Of a stretch of 64,000 bases of DNA, positions 17,163 to 26,175 are shown piece by piece. The translations under genes and the position numbers were made by a program. Position 1 is the first letter of the stretch. Every line of letters starts with the position of its first letter. Origin of the DNA: Thermoflexus hugenholtzii JAD2 (lineage in GTDB: Bacteria; Chloroflexota; Chloroflexia; Chloroflexales; Roseiflexaceae); assembly GCA_945881915.1 (NCBI GenBank), contig CAMCVW010000001.1, positions 1 to 64,000 of the forward strand, given 5' to 3'. The notes below the pieces were generated by a model that was not told the DNA's origin, did not search any database, and saw only the letters and a program-made list of their open reading frames with translations.

Positions 17163-18872
17163 TCACTTTTCTGTCTGTAAATATCCCTGCGTCCGGAGTT
17201 CCACATAGGTTCCCCGTGCCACGATATTGCCTTGTTCGAGTATGAGTATCTCGTCAGCCATTTGCATCACTGCTGGGCGGTGCGTAACGATGAGACATGC
17301 GACAGTTGCCCGAATGTCCGCAAATCGTTGCCACAGTGACTGTTCGGTCACAATGTCGAGGGCACTCGAAACGTCGTCGATGCACCAGACCTGTGGTGTC
17401 TCGTAGAGCATGCGCGCAAACGCAGAACGCTGGACCTGCCCGCCTGAGAGCCGCACCCCCCGCGAACCAACCATCGTGTCAACGCCTGACTCGAACTGCG
17501 CAACATCGAACTCCATCACTGCGCCATGGACAGCCGTGCCGATATGCACATCGACACTGGTCCGACCCTGGGTGATATTCTCGCGTAATGTGTCCGAAAA
17601 AAGGCGCGGTACTTGACTCGTATAGGCAACTGACGGCGGAATAAAGCGCTCAGAGACATCATCGACCAGCGTGCCATTCCAGCGAATCGTGCCACGGACA
17701 TTCGGGAGCATACCCAAAAATGCCCGCAACAGCGTCGTTTTGCCCGAACCGACTGGACCAGTGACGACAACCAATCGTCCCGGTGCAAGATCGAGGTCAA
17801 TATCATGAATGCCGTGCGTTCCGTTCTGCCATTCCACTCCCAATCCGCGGACAGTGACACTCGCCAGCGGGGGCATAGGCGTCACAGTGGGTGGCTCTTC
17901 GAGCGAAAACATGTCGCTGACCGGTTGCCCATGGCCGACATGCTCGAGGCGCTGGATAGATACTTTGAGCTGCTGTTGGCGCCCGATAAACACACCTATT
18001 TCGAACAGCAACTCGCTGATAATCCCTAAGTTGTACACAAAGAATGCCACATCGCCAGCGCCAAAAGAGCCGGTTCGGGCTGACTGATTGACCATCAACA
18101 TCATAATGGCAATGCCAATTGTCAACGAACTGTGGAATGACGCGCCCAACATCCCGTCGTAGAGCACCTCACGCAAGGTGGCATGTTCGCGGACCTTATT
18201 TAGCTTGTCAAAATGCTTCAAGACATGCTTTTCGGCACCAGCAACTTGGACTGCTTGCACCGAACCGTATGTTTCGGCAATAAATCCAATAACCCGACCA
18301 GTGGCACGGCGTCGTTCGGTACGGTAATAGTAGATTTTGTCATAAGCGAAGCGCGCACCTACTACAATCATAATCAACGGGATGGCAATAGCGAGCGTGG
18401 CTTGCGGCGCAATGGCATACATCATGCTGAACGAAACAACAGCAAACGCAAAATAAGCCAAGATATCATTGATTTGGTTAATGACGAGCGGCAACTCGCC
18501 GATGTCGTCTCGCAACCGCGACACTATCTCGCCAGGTGAACCCTTGAGTGCAGAGACCGCAGGCAACTGGAGCAACCGCGATAACAACGAAAACCGCATG
18601 GCATTCATTGTTGGGATACGCATTTTGACATCTGCAATGGTTCCGATTATGTACATCACAAAGCGTACTAATGCAATACCGACAAATGCCCCGAGCAACG
18701 TCCATGGTACCGATTGCTGCTGTCCTACCTGGAGTGTATTGAGGACTTCACGCACTAAAATACCTGGTAACAATTCAACGAGGAGCACGATGACTCCGGC
18801 GACAAGGTGAACAACATACCACCAGCCCCCTTGGCGAACCATTTTGCGCATCAATTCAAGGGGTGATGTCAT
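17163..18872 (-). CDS. ABC exporter half-transporter with degenerate Walker B
   Basis: This 569-residue fused membrane-ATPase subunit has about six helices in residues 20-300. Walker A is GPVGSGKTT and the signature is the canonical LSGGQ. Walker B reads VWCIDDVSSALD, with Asp in place of the catalytic Glu, while the H-loop is IVTHR. The upstream partner (18869-20629) has a good Walker B but a degraded signature, so together they form one active and one inactive ATP site. ATG 18872 overlaps the partner's stop by ATGA. Its position behind a glycosyltransferase suggests export of a glycosylated product, which is inference. Confidence 0.91.
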   Translation of the reverse strand: MTSPLELMRKMVRQGGWWYVVHLVAGVIVLLVELLPGILVREVLNTLQVGQQQSVPWTLLGAFVGIALVRFVMYIIGTIADVKMRIPTMNAMRFSLLSRLLQLPAVSALKGSPGEIVSRLRDDIGELPLVINQINDILAYFAFAVVSFSMMYAIAPQATLAIAIPLIMIVVGARFAYDKIYYYRTERRRATGRVIGFIAETYGSVQAVQVAGAEKHVLKHFDKLNKVREHATLREVLYDGMLGASFHSSLTIGIAIMMLMVNQSARTGSFGAGDVAFFVYNLGIISELLFEIGVFIGRQQQLKVSIQRLEHVGHGQPVSDMFSLEEPPTVTPMPPLASVTVRGLGVEWQNGTHGIHDIDLDLAPGRLVVVTGPVGSGKTTLLRAFLGMLPNVRGTIRWNGTLVDDVSERFIPPSVAYTSQVPRLFSDTLRENITQGRTSVDVHIGTAVHGAVMEFDVAQFESGVDTMVGSRGVRLSGGQVQRSAFARMLYETPQVWCIDDVSSALDIVTEQSLWQRFADIRATVACLIVTHRPAVMQMADEILILEQGNIVARGTYVELRTQGYLQTEK

Positions 18873-20629
18873 GCGAGTTCCTGTTCTGCACCATGTTGAA
18901 GGAGCTGTGCGTAGCGTGAGTTCGGGTCTGCTCGCAACCACGCTTCAGCGCCGAATTCGACCAAAGCTCCGTTTGCCAAAATAGCGATGTAGTCGCAACG
19001 ACGCACGGTCTGGAGCCGATGTGCAATGATGATGGTTGTTTTGTTTGCCAAAACGGTATCGAGTGCTTTCTCGACCATGCGTTCTGTCTCGGGGTCGATG
19101 CGTGCGGACGCCTCATCGAGGATTATCACCTGCGGCTGTTTGAGGTAGACCCGTGCCAGCGCAATCAGTTGTGCTTCACCCGCCGAGGTTGCACCATTTG
19201 CTGCCAAGAGGGTGTCGAGGCCATTGGGTTGTTGCGCATACCAGCGATCTAATCCGAGTGTATGCAACGCATCGAGCAACTGTTCGTCTTGTATGGCTGG
19301 ATTGAAGAATGTCAGGTTGTCGCGTACCGTGGCATAAAAAAGCTGGACATCTTGTGTCACCAAGCCGACATGCGTCCGTAACGATGCCAAGGTGTATTCT
19401 GGTATGGCACGGTCACCGATCCGAATCGCCCCGCCACTGACGTCATAGAGGCGAAATAGGAGCCGGATTAATGTGCTTTTGCCTGATCCTGTCCGCCCCA
19501 ACAAACCGACCACTTTGCCCGCAGGAATATGAAAGGTGACGTCACGCAGCACTGGTTCTTCTGGCAAGCCTGCTTCGTCATCCTGGTACGCGAACGTTAC
19601 CTGTTCGAACGATACCGGTGGTATCACTGCTGGCATCACGTGCACTCCATCGACAAGCCGTGATTTGATAGACAAGAGCTCTACGATGCGCAATATACCT
19701 GCCGAAGCTTGCTGCAGCTGGTCAATTTCGGAAGAAATCGTCCGGATTGGCCGCATAATCAAATCACCATAGAACATGGTCATCACAATCAACCCGATGC
19801 TGATTTCGTTACTGAGGTACAACCAAACACCTACAGCGAGAATCATCACCGTGAGCATCGATGACAACACCATGGGAATAATCCATGTCAACGAGCCGTA
19901 GACACGCCCAAGGGTGTCGAACTTGTTCTTTTCATCCATCAGGACGTTGAGACGCCGCAACACATACGAACGAGCACCCAATCCACGGATGTCTTCGAGG
20001 CCGGCAAGGCGCTCTTCGAGAAACCCGAAAAGTTGTGCTGATGCCTCACGCGCTGACTCCCAATACGGAACGGCAATCCCGCGAAAACCAAAGAGCACCC
20101 ACATCGCCACCAAGGCGTACACCAGCAAGAGGATCCCCATGCGCCACTCGAGATAAAACAGCACCCCGACACTCGAGGTTAAGAGCAATATACTGCCGCC
20201 TATTTGGAGCACCATTTGCGAGAAAAAGCGATTAAGGCTGGCAACGTCGCCGTCGATACGCTCAATCATGATGCCCGGCGTCTGCTTTTTGTGGAACGAC
20301 ATGTCGAGGTCAAGGGTATGTTTGGCGATATCGGCGCGCAACGCATTCGCTGCGTGCCAGCCGGTTTTCTCACCTACATACGTCGCAGCCATCGTCATTG
20401 CTTGTTGCGACAGTGCCGCAATCGCATACCAGATGCTCAGCGACACAAGTACCGGCGCCGCAGCACCGACAATAGCTGCGTCGACAAACTGCGACAACAG
20501 TCCAGGTCCGACCAAGAGCAAGACATTGTCGGCAATGATGAGCAGCAACAAAAGGGTTACTTGGCGTCGCTGTGGCCAAAAATACGTGTGCAATAAGGCC
20601 CGATACCGGTCAAATGCGGGTAGACTCAT
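18869..20629 (-). CDS. ABC exporter half-transporter with degenerate signature
   Basis: This 586-residue fused subunit has six N-terminal helices, then an ATPase with Walker A LGRTGSGKST, Walker B VIILDEASA (Glu present) and H-loop IAHRLQT. The signature is SAGEAQ instead of LSGGQ. The degraded signature would complete the composite site containing the Asp Walker B of the downstream subunit. ATG 20629 overlaps the glycosyltransferase stop by ATGA, and its own stop overlaps the next subunit's ATG. This three-gene chain implies coupled translation. Confidence 0.92.
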   Translation of the reverse strand: MSLPAFDRYRALLHTYFWPQRRQVTLLLLLIIADNVLLLVGPGLLSQFVDAAIVGAAAPVLVSLSIWYAIAALSQQAMTMAATYVGEKTGWHAANALRADIAKHTLDLDMSFHKKQTPGIMIERIDGDVASLNRFFSQMVLQIGGSILLLTSSVGVLFYLEWRMGILLLVYALVAMWVLFGFRGIAVPYWESAREASAQLFGFLEERLAGLEDIRGLGARSYVLRRLNVLMDEKNKFDTLGRVYGSLTWIIPMVLSSMLTVMILAVGVWLYLSNEISIGLIVMTMFYGDLIMRPIRTISSEIDQLQQASAGILRIVELLSIKSRLVDGVHVMPAVIPPVSFEQVTFAYQDDEAGLPEEPVLRDVTFHIPAGKVVGLLGRTGSGKSTLIRLLFRLYDVSGGAIRIGDRAIPEYTLASLRTHVGLVTQDVQLFYATVRDNLTFFNPAIQDEQLLDALHTLGLDRWYAQQPNGLDTLLAANGATSAGEAQLIALARVYLKQPQVIILDEASARIDPETERMVEKALDTVLANKTTIIIAHRLQTVRRCDYIAILANGALVEFGAEAWLRADPNSRYAQLLQHGAEQELA

Positions 20630-21735
20630 GCTGCTCCTACATATGGTTCAACGATGCTGAGCATCTGTTGCAGGCCTTGTTCATTGGCCATTTGCATGGC
20701 GAAATTGCGACTGCGAAAACGATATGTCACATCAGTCGTCATGTGTGCAATTGCATCGCTCAAGGTGCGTTGCGTCAAAGCATCAACACGCAATACATAT
20801 CCTGTCAATTGTACCTGCAAAGCACGCGTGGCCCAATACGCATCGCTCTGATGCAGTGGAATGGGAAGGCTTGGAACTCCTGCACGGGCGACGCGGTGTG
20901 TCGTACCCGCACCCCCTGGGTGAATGACACATGCTGCCCCAGCGAATATCTGTTGATGACTGAGACCGTGATGCCATACGAGTGTTTCCGCATCGGATTG
21001 CAGTGTGGTTGCATCACTCGGTTGTAGCGCTATCACACGTAAGCCCAACGACCGTGCGGCAGCCACACTCTGCTGAACTACAGACTGCGCAGAAGAAGAA
21101 AGAAATGCGCCGTGTGTCACAATGATATATGGCTGATTGACTTGTATAAACCGACGTAACGGTGCAGGAATTGCCTGTTCGGTAGGCAAAAACCATTCCC
21201 CTGTGATTCGTTCGAGCGGGGATTGCACCACGTCGGGATCAAGCAGCACTTTCGATGACGCATACAGCAGTGCTCCTTGCCGATTCTCGCTACGATTTGC
21301 CTGCCTGCCATACCGCGAAATACCGATGTACGGGATATTCAATGCACCGGCTGCCGTTTGTATCCGTGGCAATGCCGAACAAGCGACAATCAACGCAACA
21401 TCATGGAGTAGAGAGTGTAGTTCGTGTTTGGCATCATCGCTCCTCCACAAATCTCGTACCCGCATTAGCAATGCTTGGGCACCGGACTGGTTGCTTTGTG
21501 CTTCTGCAAGGTCCGGATACGTTGCACCGTGCGTGATGTGTGCCTCGACAAGGGGTGAAAGCAATCGCCACTGCACTCCGTGACTGATGACCCATTGTTC
21601 CCATAAACGGTTCGTTGCGCAGTGCACACGCAGACCAGCCTGCGCACAGGCGTGCGCTGCTGCCAACATAGGCCGAATATTACCAGGCGAACCTGTCGCG
21701 AGGAATAGCACAGAACGTCGCTTCACGTGTAGCAC
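20626..21735 (-). CDS. UGT/MGT-like glycosyltransferase (GT1 fold)
   Basis: This 369-residue GT-B glycosyltransferase resembles macrolide and antibiotic glycosyltransferases. Its N-terminal domain starts SVLFLATGSPGNIRPMLAAAHAC. The C-terminal donor-site motif is IHPGGAGTTHRVARAGVPSLPIP, with HQSDAYWATR following. It heads an operon with an ABC exporter pair, a ROK sugar kinase and a class V aminotransferase. The start is uncertain: GTG 21735 lies only about 5 bases after a TATACT -10 box on the minus strand, and GTG 21726 has AGGGTG ahead of it. The acceptor is unknown; antibiotic modification or glycolipid synthesis are both possible. Confidence 0.88.
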   Translation of the reverse strand: MLHVKRRSVLFLATGSPGNIRPMLAAAHACAQAGLRVHCATNRLWEQWVISHGVQWRLLSPLVEAHITHGATYPDLAEAQSNQSGAQALLMRVRDLWRSDDAKHELHSLLHDVALIVACSALPRIQTAAGALNIPYIGISRYGRQANRSENRQGALLYASSKVLLDPDVVQSPLERITGEWFLPTEQAIPAPLRRFIQVNQPYIIVTHGAFLSSSAQSVVQQSVAAARSLGLRVIALQPSDATTLQSDAETLVWHHGLSHQQIFAGAACVIHPGGAGTTHRVARAGVPSLPIPLHQSDAYWATRALQVQLTGYVLRVDALTQRTLSDAIAHMTTDVTYRFRSRNFAMQMANEQGLQQMLSIVEPYVGAA

Positions 21736-21740
21736 CCTGC

Positions 21741-21748
21741 AGTATACT
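21741..21748. promoter_or_regulatory. Symmetric AGTATACT core between divergent genes
   Basis: The palindrome AGTATACT gives TATACT on both strands, so it could serve as a -10 box for both the glycosyltransferase operon (minus) and the MFS gene (plus). The -35 boxes are weak on both sides. Confidence 0.45.
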
Positions 21749-21775
21749 TGCTTAGTACATTATCAAGGAATGGGC

Positions 21776-23080
21776 ATGTTTTCACAATTACCAGCGTTGT
21801 TACGAACGCTCCGTTTTCCTGAGTGGTTGATCGCACCAAAAGACGGCGACGAGCGCAACATGGCACGGGGCATGTACGATGGAATGGGTGTGGGTGTCGT
21901 CGAAGGCGTGCAAATCTTTATTCCCGTCTTGTTCACTCGCCTCGGGGCAGACCCGTTGGCGGTAGGACTCCTGTCATCGATGCCGGCCGTGGCTGGAATT
22001 TTGCTCGCCGTCCCGATTGGAATGCGTATCGCGCGTAGTGCGACGGTTATACCGTGGTATGCCTGGAGCCGATTGTTACTCTTTTTGAGCTTTCCGATTA
22101 TGGCCGTTGTCCCGCTGTTCTTCGACGCACAGATGGCAGTACTCGTGATGCTTGGTATCGCAGCGTTGGCAACTGTTCCGCAGACGAGCTTGGCTCTGGT
22201 TTTTAATGTCGTCATGGGCTCGATCATCGACGTCAAAAGACGCTATTTTTTGATGAGCCTGCGTTGGTCAATATTGGGCGTGTGCAATGGCATTGCGGTC
22301 TATTTGGCCGGGTTGTATTTGGCAAAACACACGGGTGTCGAGAGCTATGCAATAGTCATCGGCGCATCGTCGGTGTTTATTGCAATGGCATTCCTGCCCG
22401 CCCGCAAATACGAAGTTCCACCGGAACGACGCGAAAAAGTCATTCCCCCCACGACCATGGGAGCAGCATTGCACACGATGCTCGATAACTTTAAAAAGTA
22501 TCCTGCTTTTCGCCTTTTTGTGCTGTGCCATGCGGTGTTCCAGATTGGACTGACGATGTCCATCCCGCTCTTCCCGCTCCATTGGGTGCGTGTGTTACAG
22601 GCAGATGATGCCGCAATCGGCATTGTGTCTATGGTGCAGAGTGTGACTCTGCTTGTAGGGTATACCCTCGGTTCATACTTTGCCACCCGCTACAACGCAC
22701 GTGTAATGATTCTGTGGGTGTGCGCAATTGGATTGGGAATCTATCCGTTATTGACCGCTGTTGTGACGAGCATGGCCCCATTGTTCTTCTTTGCGGCAGT
22801 ATGGGGAGTATGCACGGCGGGCATCGAACTCGTCATTTTAGATGTTCTCCTCGACAGCTGCCCGCCAGGATTTGTCACCACCGTGATGCCTTCTGAGCGC
22901 ATGGTGATGTTTGCAGTACGTCTCGTGGGGCCGATTATCGGCACAATCCTCGCGCGGTCGACGTCTACGTCATTTGCACTCGTGGTCGCAGCCGCACTGC
23001 ACTTCATCGGCGCAGGATTGTTTATCTACTACCGAATCGGCGCCAAGAAAGCAACCGAACTCTACCACTCTCCGGCATAG
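21776..23080 (+). CDS. Major facilitator superfamily transporter
   Basis: This 434-residue protein has about 12 helices. The N-terminal cytoplasmic segment carries LRFPEWLIAPKDGDERNMARG, then hydrophobic helices start near residue 40. Its central loop (residues 205-230) is basic with REKVIPPTT. ATG 21776 is chosen because AAGGA lies 6 bases upstream. The longer reading frame from 21587 runs into the divergent gene and has non-protein-like composition. I do not see a motif naming the substrate. Its 3' end overlaps the convergent DinB-like gene by 19 bases. Confidence 0.87.
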   Translation: MFSQLPALLRTLRFPEWLIAPKDGDERNMARGMYDGMGVGVVEGVQIFIPVLFTRLGADPLAVGLLSSMPAVAGILLAVPIGMRIARSATVIPWYAWSRLLLFLSFPIMAVVPLFFDAQMAVLVMLGIAALATVPQTSLALVFNVVMGSIIDVKRRYFLMSLRWSILGVCNGIAVYLAGLYLAKHTGVESYAIVIGASSVFIAMAFLPARKYEVPPERREKVIPPTTMGAALHTMLDNFKKYPAFRLFVLCHAVFQIGLTMSIPLFPLHWVRVLQADDAAIGIVSMVQSVTLLVGYTLGSYFATRYNARVMILWVCAIGLGIYPLLTAVVTSMAPLFFFAAVWGVCTAGIELVILDVLLDSCPPGFVTTVMPSERMVMFAVRLVGPIIGTILARSTSTSFALVVAAALHFIGAGLFIYYRIGAKKATELYHSPA

Positions 23081-23573
23081 CCGATCTGATGCGTTCCCGC
23101 TTGGGAAGCAATCATTGCGTAGCGCAGTTCACTGAGCTGACGAATATGCAGAACATCGTGGGTCACCCACGCCCACACCATGTCTGCCGCGGTCAATCCG
23201 ACGAGGTGTTCGGAATGGACTGATTGCTCCCAATTCGTCTTGGTGAACGCCTCGAGTGACGCGATGCTGTTGCGTCGCTCGTTCAAAAAACCATCACGCC
23301 ATACACTGAACAACTGTCCGGCATAGTTGTGACGAGTGATCCATCCTTCTGGATCAATTGCTGGGACCACCGAATCAGGTGCGCTCATTGTTTGAAAAAC
23401 ACGCGTACGAAAATCGTATTGTTCTTCATCGTACAGATGCCCCACACTTGCTTGAATGTCCACGCGCCTTCAATATACGGGACCGATGCTTCGGCTTCGC
23501 TCAAATCACTGGTCAATGCGGCGATGGTCACTGCGTGGGCTGCCAACATGTGGCACATGCGGGTGATGTTCAT
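23062..23573 (-). pseudogene. DinB/YfiT-like protein, frameshifted
   Basis: Two overlapping minus-strand frames together make one DinB-family four-helix protein of about 170 residues. Residues up to GAWTFKQVWG are in the frame starting at ATG 23573. From GHLYDEEQYDFRTRVF onward the protein is in the other frame. The break lies at a run of four C (23440-23443 on the plus strand); one extra base there would restore the usual WTFKQV-WGHLYDEEQ. Metal-ligand His residues in GHL and HDVLHIRQL are kept. The change may be real or a homopolymer sequencing error. The 3' end overlaps the convergent MFS gene. Confidence 0.75.
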
Positions 23574-23669
23574 TCGTTCTCACTTATCTTATGTATCTCC
23601 ACAGATTCTACCCTTTTTCGACAGGACTTGCCTCCATACCTTCACATTCGGCGCTAAGTCTTGGATAGA

Positions 23670-23693
23670 GATATGTTGTATATACAACATATC
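23670..23693. promoter_or_regulatory. 24-bp perfect palindrome, probable MarR operator
   Basis: The half-site GATATGTTGTAT is followed by its exact reverse complement. It lies between the divergent DinB-like and marR genes, about 95 bases from the former and 120 from the latter. Length and symmetry fit a MarR-family dimer site. The half TATGTTGTAT recurs exactly at 23782-23791 by the marR promoter. Confidence 0.7.
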
Positions 23694-23752
23694 GATGCAA
23701 ATACTGTAAATTATTAACAGAATATAGCTTGAAGTTTTTCAGATTGGCATAT

Positions 23753-23798
23753 TTGACACATGAAAACCTATCTGTTACAAGTATGTTGTATGCACATA
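23753..23798 (+). promoter_or_regulatory. marR promoter with overlapping second operator
   Basis: TTGACA at 23753-23758 and TACAAG at 23776-23781 (with an upstream TG) are 17 bases apart. Immediately downstream, TATGTTGTAT at 23782-23791 copies the half-site of the 24-bp palindrome. Its other arm (ACATA at 23794-23798) is imperfect. Binding here would cover the start point, giving autorepression. Confidence 0.6.
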
Positions 23799-23815
23799 GT
23801 AGTAGGTAGTGTGCG

Positions 23816-24268
23816 ATGAATAATCCGAACGCCACACAAGAGCTTGCCATATTATTCGCAAAGCTATCAGGAATCGTCACGATGACAGGAATCGGCGAAA
23901 TCCTCGCGGTGATGCAACAGCATGACATTTCGGCGCCACGCTTTGCGGTTTTGAAGTTCCTCAACGCCAAAGACGGCGCTACGGTGACGACCATAGCTCT
24001 CGAACTGGGTTTGACGATTGGGAGCACGAGTCAACTGATTGACCGGCTCGAAGTGGACGGATTGGTACAACGTGTCGACGATGAATCTGACCGCCGAGTG
24101 CGCAGAATCTATCTGAACGATAGGGGCACGTACCTCATCAATCAACTGAAATCGCTTCGAATGCGCCAAATGGAAGAACTCCTCAGCAACCTCCCACACG
24201 ATTTAGTTGTGCAATTATCGGCAACACTGACCGCAGTGTTCCCCTACATCACAAAGGATAACGAATGA
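23816..24268 (+). CDS. MarR-family transcriptional regulator
   Basis: This 150-residue winged-helix protein has helix-turn-helix residues around ATVTTIALELGLTIGSTSQLIDRLE. The conserved wing is DDESDRRVRRIYL at about residues 90-102, followed by the dimerising C-terminal helix. Its stop overlaps the ATG of a DHA2 exporter, the standard arrangement of a repressor that senses an exported compound. It probably represses itself and the exporter through the TATGTTGTAT sites upstream; the ligand is unknown. Confidence 0.93.
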   Translation: MNNPNATQELAILFAKLSGIVTMTGIGEILAVMQQHDISAPRFAVLKFLNAKDGATVTTIALELGLTIGSTSQLIDRLEVDGLVQRVDDESDRRVRRIYLNDRGTYLINQLKSLRMRQMEELLSNLPHDLVVQLSATLTAVFPYITKDNE

Positions 24269-26085
24269 GTACTCACGTAGCACAGCGCATCGACTATGCC
24301 GAGACACTCCCGCATGGCACCAAGCTCATAATTTTGGCTGGCGTGATGCTCGGGCTCTTTTTGTCGGCACTCGATCAAACCATCGTTTCGACGGCAATGC
24401 CAGCAATCATTGCCGATTTGAAAGGCCTCGAATATGTCGCGTGGACGTCGACCTCATATTTGTTGGCAAGTACAACCATGGTTCCAATATATGGAAAGCT
24501 CTCGGACCTGTACGGACGTCGGATAGTGTTGTTGGTTGGGATTGCCGTATTCTTGGTGGCGTCAATCCTCTGTGGCACTGCACTCGATATCTTCCAGCTT
24601 ATCGGCTATCGCGTTTTACAAGGACTCGGTGCTGCTGCGCTGACTTCTACTGCTTTTGCAATACCGGCCGATCTTTTCTCGCCGGCTGAACGACCACGCT
24701 ACATGGGGCTTTTCGGGGCTGTTTTCGGTTTGTCAAGTATCATCGGACCATTTTTGGGCGGGTTTTTGACCGATTCACTCAGTTGGCGCTGGGTATTTTA
24801 TGTCAATTTGCCTATTGGAATTATTGCGTTTTTGTTTATTTGGCGCACCATGCCGACATTAGCAAGTGGAATCAAAGCTGCCATTGACTGGGCCGGTAGC
24901 GTGACACTCGTGCTTTCGGTTGTGCCTTTGCTATTGGCACTGACTCTTGACAAGACCGTCCATGCTTGGGATTCTCCGTTGATACTTGGGATGTTTGTGA
25001 TGGCGTTCGTCTTTGGTGCAGTGTTTCTCTATGTCGAAACGCAGGCAGAATCGCCAATCATCAAATTATCGTTGTTCAAGGACCAAGTATTCAGTGTGAC
25101 GATGATGTCATCGTTTCTGAACGGCGCGGCGTTTTTTGGGGCATTTTTGTTCTTGTCTTTGTTTTTGGTAAATGTTTCCGGGGTATCGGCGACCGAATCC
25201 GGCACATCACAAATTCCACTGATGCTGAGTTTCGTCGTCGGCAGCATTGCTGCGACGCAACTCGTTGCCCGTACAGGACGGTACAAACCCTACATTCTCT
25301 TTGGATTTGCAATGATGTTGGTCGGGTTCTACTCCATGACGCAACTCACTGTCACGAGTAGCACTCAGGATGTCGCTTGGCGTATGTTGGTTTTGGGCAT
25401 TGGGCTCGGCCCAACGATTCCGTTACTCAATTTGGCAATGCAGAACGCTGTTCCGTTTGCCTACATGGGCACCGCTGTGGCAAATCGTCAGTTCTTTCAG
25501 CAGTTGGGGCAAGCAGTCGGTGCTGCGGTGTTTGGCGTTATCTTGACCACGACGTTAACGGATCAGATCAAAATCCAGATGGAACCAATTAAAACACAAA
25601 TCCCGGCAGCGTACCGGGAGCAATTCGACTCCTTTGACCTTAAGGAATCAGCCGCTGGCTCCACGCAAGGAGTTTCTCTCGAAGAACAGCTCATTGCAAA
25701 TGTCAACACAGGCTTTGATACGTTGTCGACACAGTTGATCGCAGCGGTGGACTTGAATGACGCAGAAGCCATCAAAGCGCTTATTGCCAACCCCAATCTG
25801 CCCGCAGACGTGAAGGCTGGACTGCAAGAAGGCACGCTGCCGCCTGAAGCACTCCCTGGCATCTTGGCCGGTATCGAGGCAGGGCGAGCGCCTGCAATTG
25901 AACAGGCGGTTTTGCTCAGCAAAGACATCGGTCTCGCAATCAAGCAGGCATTCACCTACAGCATTACTCAAATCTATCGTGACGCAATATGGTTGGTGGC
26001 CCTTTCATTCGCAATGGTATTATTTGGTCTGCCAGAAATTCCCCTGCGCAAAACGAACCGCGATGCCCCCATCATCAGCGAGTAA
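24265..26085 (+). CDS. DHA2-family (EmrB/QacA-like) drug exporter
   Basis: This 606-residue MFS antiporter of the 14-helix class has helix 1 ending in LSALDQTIVSTAMPAI, the DHA motif D1, followed by YGKLSDLYGRR for motif A. Between helices 13 and 14 (about residues 430-575) lies an unusually long hydrophilic loop of about 130 residues. The loop is rich in Ala, Glu, Pro and Leu and probably lies outside the membrane. ATG 24265 overlaps the marR stop. It most likely exports a toxic or signalling compound under MarR control. Confidence 0.93.
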   Translation: MSTHVAQRIDYAETLPHGTKLIILAGVMLGLFLSALDQTIVSTAMPAIIADLKGLEYVAWTSTSYLLASTTMVPIYGKLSDLYGRRIVLLVGIAVFLVASILCGTALDIFQLIGYRVLQGLGAAALTSTAFAIPADLFSPAERPRYMGLFGAVFGLSSIIGPFLGGFLTDSLSWRWVFYVNLPIGIIAFLFIWRTMPTLASGIKAAIDWAGSVTLVLSVVPLLLALTLDKTVHAWDSPLILGMFVMAFVFGAVFLYVETQAESPIIKLSLFKDQVFSVTMMSSFLNGAAFFGAFLFLSLFLVNVSGVSATESGTSQIPLMLSFVVGSIAATQLVARTGRYKPYILFGFAMMLVGFYSMTQLTVTSSTQDVAWRMLVLGIGLGPTIPLLNLAMQNAVPFAYMGTAVANRQFFQQLGQAVGAAVFGVILTTTLTDQIKIQMEPIKTQIPAAYREQFDSFDLKESAAGSTQGVSLEEQLIANVNTGFDTLSTQLIAAVDLNDAEAIKALIANPNLPADVKAGLQEGTLPPEALPGILAGIEAGRAPAIEQAVLLSKDIGLAIKQAFTYSITQIYRDAIWLVALSFAMVLFGLPEIPLRKTNRDAPIISE

Positions 26086-26175
26086 GCACTGCTCCGATAC
26101 AGACACGGAACAGTGATATTCTGTGCAACGGTGCCGTGTGGTATTATATTTTACCTTTCAGACTGACGAGAACCC

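Noticed and set aside
21587-21775. 63-residue N-terminal extension of the MFS transporter
   Set aside because: It lies over the divergent glycosyltransferase start, is Cys/Arg-rich and not transporter-like. ATG 21776 has a proper ribosome-binding site.
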